DNA of 39,403 bases from Lachnospiraceae bacterium (GTDB lineage: Bacteria > Bacillota > Clostridia > Lachnospirales > Lachnospiraceae). The notes below the pieces were generated by a model. It made no database searches. It was not told the DNA's origin and saw only the letters and a list, made by a program, of their open reading frames with translations. The stretch lies in the NCBI GenBank assembly GCA_022510625.1, contig JAFLTD010000019.1, positions 1 through 39,403 on the forward strand, read 5' to 3'. The position numbers and the translations under genes were made by a program. Positions 34,742 to 39,403 of the stretch are shown here, one piece after another (positions within the stretch are counted from its first letter, which is position 1; each line of letters begins with the position of its first letter).

Positions 34742-35551
34742 ATGATCAGACTGATTGCTACGGATATTGACGGTACTCTTGTCAAAGAATCCACCCCTGA
34801 GGTTTATCCCGAAATATTGTCGGCTATCCGTGAGTGGACGGACCTGGGCGGTTATTTCTGTGTGGCGAGCGGACGACAGTATTACAGCATACGGCATATG
34901 TTTGAACAGGTCTCCGATCGGATCATCTATCTGGCGGAGAACGGGGCACATGTGCGATACGGGAAACAGGATATACTTGTCAGGAAGATGCGCAGGGACT
35001 ACGTGGAGGAACTGATGATGCAGCTTCGGCAATATTATGACGAGTGTGATGTCGTGGTATCTTCCACGGAGGGGAGTCTTATCGAAAGCCGTAGCGAGGA
35101 GTTTATCAAGCTCATCGCGGAAGGTTACCAAAATAAATACCGCGTTGTGGAGGATGTGCTGGCCGTGCCGGAGGATATTATCAAAATCGCTATCCGTCAC
35201 GAAGGCAGCATCCGCGATCTGGGTGAAAAGGTTCTGATTCCGCAGTGGCAGGATAAGGTCAAGGCGTGCATGGCGGGGGAAGATTGGGTGGATTTCATGG
35301 ATGCTTCCGTGGATAAAGGCAATGCCCTTAAAGTGATTCAGGAGTATCTGGGTGTCACAAAGGAACAGACGATGGCGTTTGGGGATAACGACAATGACAT
35401 CGGGCTTCTTGCGGCAGCAGGTGAAAGTTATGCCGTGGAAAATGCGAGGGACAGTGTCAAGGCGCAGGCGAAGCATATTTGCCCGTCATATCGTGAGAAG
35501 GGTGTATATCGGGTGATAGAGAAGCAGCTTCGGCAGCAGGATGAGATATAA
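34742..35551 (+). CDS. Cof-type HAD-superfamily phosphatase
   Basis: A 269-residue HAD hydrolase. Motif I is DIDGTL (nucleophile Asp in TDIDGT), motif II SGR in CVASGRQYYS, and motif III/IV GDNDNDIGLL. The large C2B cap places it in the Cof/YidA group, which dephosphorylates sugar phosphates or flavin/PLP-type cofactors; the substrate cannot be deduced. It starts one base after the maf stop, so translation is coupled. Confidence 0.92.
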   Translation: MIRLIATDIDGTLVKESTPEVYPEILSAIREWTDLGGYFCVASGRQYYSIRHMFEQVSDRIIYLAENGAHVRYGKQDILVRKMRRDYVEELMMQLRQYYDECDVVVSSTEGSLIESRSEEFIKLIAEGYQNKYRVVEDVLAVPEDIIKIAIRHEGSIRDLGEKVLIPQWQDKVKACMAGEDWVDFMDASVDKGNALKVIQEYLGVTKEQTMAFGDNDNDIGLLAAAGESYAVENARDSVKAQAKHICPSYREKGVYRVIEKQLRQQDEI

Positions 35552-35624
35552 AAGATGAAAAAACTTAAAAGGTATATAAGATATATTGGACATTAAAAAT
35601 GATGATGTATTGGAGGTGTTGGGT

Positions 35625-35882
35625 ATGTATGATGAAGCCGTATTACAATGTTTCTTAGAGAAACAGGAGCAGCTTTTTCCGGAGAGGGTGGCTGAGACAC
35701 CGGAGGAAGCCGAGGATTTTCTGGAAGAGTGCATGGCAGTGGTAGTGGATTCTGTGCGTGAAGTATGGGAGTACTTCGACGAAGCGGGCATTGACATGGA
35801 AGGTGCGGATGAGGAGGAGATTCTTGACGCAGACGAAGTCTTCGAGATTGGGGACGGAAGATATCTGATCGTGGAAGGGTGA
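35625..35882 (+). CDS. Small acidic protein of unknown function
   Basis: An 85-residue, very acidic, probably helical protein (ETPEEAEDFLEECMAVVVDS, VREVWEYFDEAGIDMEG, ending IGDGRYLIVEG). I recognise it only as a type seen in Lachnospiraceae genomes and can give no function; it has no glyoxalase motif that I can see. ATG 35625 is chosen because GGAGG (35612-35616) lies 8 bases upstream; an in-frame TTG at 35586 would add 13 residues without a site. It is 73 bases after the HAD gene and last on this strand. Confidence 0.78.
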   Translation: MYDEAVLQCFLEKQEQLFPERVAETPEEAEDFLEECMAVVVDSVREVWEYFDEAGIDMEGADEEEILDADEVFEIGDGRYLIVEG

Positions 35883-35980
35883 AGTAAAGATTCTGATATA
35901 GATGTTAGAGTTTAGTTATTGGCATATTCATTGTCACCCTTGTAGGTTTGTGTTTTACAATCTTCAAGGGGAAACGATAG

Positions 35981-36049
35981 CAGCCGCCATTACCCGCACT
36001 AATGACGGCTGTTGGATTGCTGACGGTATGATGCAATATTTTATTGCAT
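35981..36049. terminator. Two hairpins in the convergent gap, possible bidirectional terminator
   Basis: CAGCCGCCATTA (35981-35992) and TAATGACGGCTG (36000-36011) form a 12-base stem with one mismatch and a 7-base loop. ATGCAATA (36031-36038) and TATTGCAT (36042-36049) form a second, AT-rich stem followed by TTT. Neither has a long T run, so termination is plausible but not strong. The 174-base gap 35883-36056 contains no convincing gene. Confidence 0.45.
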
Positions 36050-36056
36050 TTTACCA

Positions 36057-36869
36057 TTAAAACCAATTCAACAACTCCCGCATACATTCCGCAAGGCCGT
36101 CCCTATCGTTATCCAGACGGGTGACGATATCGGCGGCGTCTTTGACTTCCTGTGGGGCGTTTGCCATAGCGATTCCGCATCCGGCAGCCTGTATCATGGA
36201 GATGTCGTTGTCCGCATCTCCGGCGGCGTATGCGTCGGAGAGAGGTACGCCGTAATAATCGCAGATAAAGCGGACCGCGTTTCCTTTGCCGGCTTCCTTG
36301 ACAAACAGTTCCAGATACCATTCGTTGGAAAAGATGTATTGAATCTTATCTTTGGACCATTCCGCAATTCGGTCACAAAAAGCTAAGAGTTTATCACGGT
36401 CATGCAGGTCTATGGCAAGCATCTTATACGGCTCGACGTTCAGTGCAGAGGTATAGTCGTCAGCCAGAATAAGCGGTAGATGGATTCTGCGGCGGTAGAA
36501 TTGGATTTCTTCATCTTCTTCCCTACACACAATGGAATCTCGTGTATAAGTCTGAATGTGCAGACCTATGGCATCGGCCTCCTTCTGCAAATGAGATACA
36601 TAGGAAAGCGGAAGTGTTCGCTCCAGAATCGGTTTATGAAAGTCGCAGTCATACACCAAAGCGCCGTTACTGCATATTAAGAGAATGCCCGGCTGTGTCA
36701 GCCCGGCATTGTTCTTGACCTCCAGAACGCTGTCCTTGGGACGCCCGGAGGAGAGTACCAATTTATTGCCTGCGGCGAGAAATTCATTCAGGAAAGCTTT
36801 CGTGCCGGCAGACACCTCACTGTTATTGTTCAGCAAGGTTCCGTCTAAGTCTGTAAACAAAATCTTCAT
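36057..36869 (-). CDS. Cof-type HAD-superfamily phosphatase
   Basis: A 270-residue HAD hydrolase, a paralogue in type of the one at 34742-35551 but not closely similar. Motif I is FTDLDGTLL, motif II LSSGRPKDS, motif III Lys in KEAGKGNAVRFI and motif IV AAGDADNDISMI. The C2B cap lies between. Substrate unknown. The ATG overlaps the PHP gene stop by 4 bases and lacks a strong ribosome-binding site, so coupled translation is likely. Confidence 0.92.
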   Translation of the reverse strand: MKILFTDLDGTLLNNNSEVSAGTKAFLNEFLAAGNKLVLSSGRPKDSVLEVKNNAGLTQPGILLICSNGALVYDCDFHKPILERTLPLSYVSHLQKEADAIGLHIQTYTRDSIVCREEDEEIQFYRRRIHLPLILADDYTSALNVEPYKMLAIDLHDRDKLLAFCDRIAEWSKDKIQYIFSNEWYLELFVKEAGKGNAVRFICDYYGVPLSDAYAAGDADNDISMIQAAGCGIAMANAPQEVKDAADIVTRLDNDRDGLAECMRELLNWF

Positions 36870-37723
36870 AATTTTTCTTTAATCTTCGTCAAATATTCTT
36901 CCGACACAAACAACTTGCCGTAGCCGACACCCAGATCGAGATTGGGCTTGTTGGCCCCGTGGAAATCCGAGCCGCCGCTCAACAGCAGGTCGTATTTATC
37001 CGCCAGGTTGATCATATCCCGCTCATCCTGATTGGTGTAGGTGCTGTAGAAGGCCTCAATTCCTATAAGCCCGGCATCTTTTAAGGAAGAGACAAGTCTG
37101 TCAAGACGCTCCTTACCCATATGGTAAAGGGGAGGATGCGCCAGTATGGGAATACCGCCGACCTGTAGTATCAGCTCCACGGCCTGTTCGGGAGTGACTT
37201 TCTCACGCGGCACGAAATATTTGGTATGGTCGCCCAGATAACGTGCGAAAGCTTCGCTGCGGCTCCTCACATAACCTTCCTCAAACAGATAAGAAGCATA
37301 GTGCGCTCTGGTGATCACGGCATCGGGATTGCGCTCCTGCAGTTTCTCATAAGTGATATCGATTCCCGCCTCCCGGAGATTACGGCACATCTTGATATTA
37401 CGGCCTGTGCGGGAATCAACGAACTCCTGCAGTTTTGCTTCGAAAGCGGGAGAATCGTAGGCGATGTACAGTCCCACGATATGAACATCCTTGTCCTCCT
37501 GCTTGGTGGAAAATTCTATTCCCGGAATGACCTCAATGGAAGGCAATCCCGCCTGCGTCAGCGCCTCCGCGTGGGCAATGGCCTCCGCCAGCCCATCCGT
37601 GGTGTCGTGGTCGGTCAGCGCAACAGCGCTCAAGCCCTTGGCAATGGCGTAGTCTACCAATTCAGTGGGCGAGTAACTTCCGTCTGATTTGTTTGAATGT
37701 GTGTGCAAATCTACTGCTTTCAT
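36866..37723 (-). CDS. PHP-domain phosphoesterase (RNase AM / TrpH-like)
   Basis: A 285-residue PHP protein. Metal ligands are visible in DLHTHSNKSDGS, LTDHDTTDG, GIEFS, AHP (PILAHPP) and GSDFHG. This arrangement matches the YciV/TrpH group; characterised members remove 5'-nucleotides from RNA or act on 3',5'-nucleotide bisphosphates. Which substrate applies here is not known. GGAGAGAGG lies upstream of the ATG. It is 27 bases after the ABC-F gene and overlaps the HAD gene, so the three form an operon. Confidence 0.9.
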   Translation of the reverse strand: MKAVDLHTHSNKSDGSYSPTELVDYAIAKGLSAVALTDHDTTDGLAEAIAHAEALTQAGLPSIEVIPGIEFSTKQEDKDVHIVGLYIAYDSPAFEAKLQEFVDSRTGRNIKMCRNLREAGIDITYEKLQERNPDAVITRAHYASYLFEEGYVRSRSEAFARYLGDHTKYFVPREKVTPEQAVELILQVGGIPILAHPPLYHMGKERLDRLVSSLKDAGLIGIEAFYSTYTNQDERDMINLADKYDLLLSGGSDFHGANKPNLDLGVGYGKLFVSEEYLTKIKEKL

Positions 37724-37750
37724 ACAAATAGCAATGCCTCTCTCCGGTTA

Positions 37751-39391
37751 TTAATCGTCTTCTTCCTCGGTTGCCGTACTTGTGTAGATCGTGCGCTTTC
37801 TTGCCATCTCATCGTTCTCGAGATATTCATCGTAGGTGGTGATCTTATCGATCAGCGTACCGTCGGGCAGAATCTCCATGATACGGTTGGCGGTGGTCTG
37901 TACCACCTGATGATCGTGGCAGGAGAACAGTTCCACGCCCTTGAATTTCTTCATGCCCTCGTTCAGAGCAGTGATGGCTTCCATATCCAAGTGGTTGGTA
38001 GGCTCATCGAAGATCAGGCAGTTTGCGCCGCTGATCATCATCTTGGAGAGCAGGCATCGAACCTTCTCGCCGCCGGACAAGACCTTGACCTTCTTCACGC
38101 CGTCCTCTCCGGCAAAGAGCATACGTCCGAGGAATCCGCGGACATAGGTCACATCCTTGACGGGGGAGTAGCCCATGAGCCAGTCGGTGATTGAATAGTC
38201 GTTGTCAAATTCAGCAGTGTTATCCTTCGGGAAGTAGGCCTGGGATGTGGTGACACCCCATTTATAAGTTCCCTCATCGGGCTCGATCTCACCCATGAGT
38301 ATTTTAAACAGTGTCGTCTTGGCAAGCTCGTTGCCGCCCACAAAGGCAATCTTGTCGTCGTGTCCCACAATAAAGGAGATATTGTCCAAGACCTTTTCGC
38401 CATTGATGGTTTTACTGATTCCCTCCACGGTGAGGACTTCGTTGCCGATCTCGCGTTCCGGTCTGAAATCGATGTAGGGATATTTCCTGCTGGAAGGACG
38501 AATATCGTCAAGCTCAATCTTCTCCAGCGCACGCTTTCTGGAGGTCGCCTGTTTGGATTTGGAAGCGTTGGCGGAGAAGCGGGAGATAAATTCCTGCAGT
38601 TCCTTGATCTGTTCTTCTTTCTTCTTGTTGGCTTCCTTGCGCTGTTTGATGATCAACTGGCTGGACTCGTACCAGAAATCGTAGTTTCCGGCATACAACT
38701 GAATCTTGCCGTAGTCGATGTCCGCCGTATGTGTACAGACTTTGTTCAGGAAATAACGATCATGGGAAACTACGATAACCGTATTCTCGAAATTGATCAG
38801 GAATTCTTCCAGCCATGCGATGGCATCCAGGTCCAAATGGTTGGTGGGCTCGTCCAGGAGCAGAATGTCCGGATTGCCGAAAAGTGCTTTTGCAAGCAGC
38901 ACTTTTACCTTATCATTACCGCCCAACTCTCCCATAATGGTATAGTGTAGATCGGTCTCCACACCCAGACCGTTTAGAAGCATGGCCGCATTGGATTCCG
39001 CATCCCATCCGTCCATCTCGGCGAACTCCGCTTCCAGTTCGCTGGCGCGTATACCGTCCTCGTCGGAGAAGTCTTCCTTGGCATAGATGGCATCCTTTTC
39101 CTTCATAATTTGATAGAGACGTTCGTTACCCATGATGACCGTATCCATAACCGTATATGCGTCATATTTAAAGTGATCCTGTTCCAGGACGGAGAGACGC
39201 TGTCCTGGTGTGATGGACACGTCGCCGTTTGTGGTCTCCAGAACGCCGGAGAGAATTTTAAGGAAAGTGGATTTGCCCGCGCCGTTGGCACCGATAAGCC
39301 CGTAGCAGTTTCCTTCCGTAAATTTAATATTAACGTCCTCAAACAACGCTTTTTTACCTACACGCAGTGTTACATTATTTGCCTGAATCAT
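37751..39391 (-). CDS. ABC-F family ATPase, YbiT-like
   Basis: A 546-residue soluble protein with two nucleotide-binding domains and no membrane helices. Domain 1 has GANGAGKST, a degenerate signature (ELGGNDKVKV) and ILLLDEPTNHLD; the arginine/lysine-rich interdomain linker (about 230-290, KQRKEANKKKEEQ) resembles the P-site tRNA interaction motif. Domain 2 has an altered Walker A (GGNELAKTT), LSGGEKVR, IFDEPTNHLD and SCHDH. ABC-F proteins act on the ribosome; YbiT-like members are mainly translation factors rather than antibiotic resistance proteins. GAGG at the window's end precedes the ATG. The C terminus is acidic. Confidence 0.93.
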   Translation of the reverse strand: MIQANNVTLRVGKKALFEDVNIKFTEGNCYGLIGANGAGKSTFLKILSGVLETTNGDVSITPGQRLSVLEQDHFKYDAYTVMDTVIMGNERLYQIMKEKDAIYAKEDFSDEDGIRASELEAEFAEMDGWDAESNAAMLLNGLGVETDLHYTIMGELGGNDKVKVLLAKALFGNPDILLLDEPTNHLDLDAIAWLEEFLINFENTVIVVSHDRYFLNKVCTHTADIDYGKIQLYAGNYDFWYESSQLIIKQRKEANKKKEEQIKELQEFISRFSANASKSKQATSRKRALEKIELDDIRPSSRKYPYIDFRPEREIGNEVLTVEGISKTINGEKVLDNISFIVGHDDKIAFVGGNELAKTTLFKILMGEIEPDEGTYKWGVTTSQAYFPKDNTAEFDNDYSITDWLMGYSPVKDVTYVRGFLGRMLFAGEDGVKKVKVLSGGEKVRCLLSKMMISGANCLIFDEPTNHLDMEAITALNEGMKKFKGVELFSCHDHQVVQTTANRIMEILPDGTLIDKITTYDEYLENDEMARKRTIYTSTATEEEDD

Positions 39392-39403
39392 GTCTAAAAC
39401 CTC

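Noticed and set aside
35902..36060. A 52-codon frame (starting MLEFSYWHIHCHPCRF) in the gap after the small acidic protein.
   Set aside because: No ribosome-binding site, runs through both hairpins of the convergent gap, and no family I recognise. An open run of this length is expected fairly often by chance.
1..39403. CRISPR arrays, tRNA/rRNA genes, insertion sequences, prophage or defence genes.
   Set aside because: No regular repeats with spacers, no cloverleaf or rRNA sequence, and no transposase, integrase or known defence protein was recognised in either strand.

Overview
The window reads as ordinary chromosome from a Gram-positive Clostridia member, most likely Lachnospiraceae. This rests on gene order (nusA-ylxR-ylxQ-infB-rbfA-nrnA-truB-ribF, rpsO-pnp), strong Shine-Dalgarno sites, sigma-A-type promoters with 17-base spacers, and family types such as a CmpB-like membrane protein, a DUF5050 protein, a folB-folK fusion and a YbiT-like ABC-F protein. 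The genus is an inference; no rRNA or tRNA gene is visible.

Layout. 1-7401 (+): the translation/RNA operon, entered inside nusA and running through ylxR (rnpM), ylxQ, infB, rbfA, nrnA, truB and ribF with overlaps or short gaps. 7402-16112 (+): an insert between ribF and rpsO, which often lie close together in Firmicutes. It holds a Na/phosphate symporter with a PhoU-like tail, a secreted SH3b-NlpC/P60 cell-wall hydrolase behind a consensus promoter and a WalR-box-like repeat, and a visibly AT-richer surface-glycan locus (polytopic membrane protein, FAD oxidoreductase, two GT2 glycosyltransferases, DegT-type sugar aminotransferase). The oxidoreductase and the aminotransferase are broken by frameshifts at G tracts and, in the aminotransferase, by an amber codon. 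16163-19931 (+): rpsO with its own promoter and a structured leader, a terminator, pnp, and a REC/HD-GYP regulator ending at a terminator. 19929-21962 (-): a nitroreductase followed by pyrB-pyrI, with a terminator hairpin directly in front of pyrB. 22239-23092: a small PH-domain protein (+) convergent with a CmpB-like membrane protein (-). 23181-26795 (+): folate operon folC-folE-folP-folBK. 26779-27813 (-): an anchored DUF5050 protein, convergent with folBK and divergent from pheA. 28002-35882 (+): pheA, a DUF815 ATPase, ppx/gppA with an HD domain, ppk, maf, a Cof-type HAD phosphatase and a small acidic protein. 36057-39391 (-): an ABC-F ATPase, a PHP phosphoesterase and a second Cof-type HAD phosphatase, in that transcription order.

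Together the genes cover translation initiation and ribosome maturation, RNA turnover, FMN/FAD and folate synthesis, pyrimidine and phenylalanine synthesis, and polyphosphate/phosphate handling. Housekeeping genes appear intact. The visible lesions are confined to two genes of the glycan locus. I do not see a clearly new defence or mobile system. The most unusual content is the decayed or phase-variable glycan locus, three G9 tracts, the WalR-like box, the pyrB and rpsO leaders, a duplicated 18-base element in the folate operon, and the DUF815-ppx-ppk linkage.
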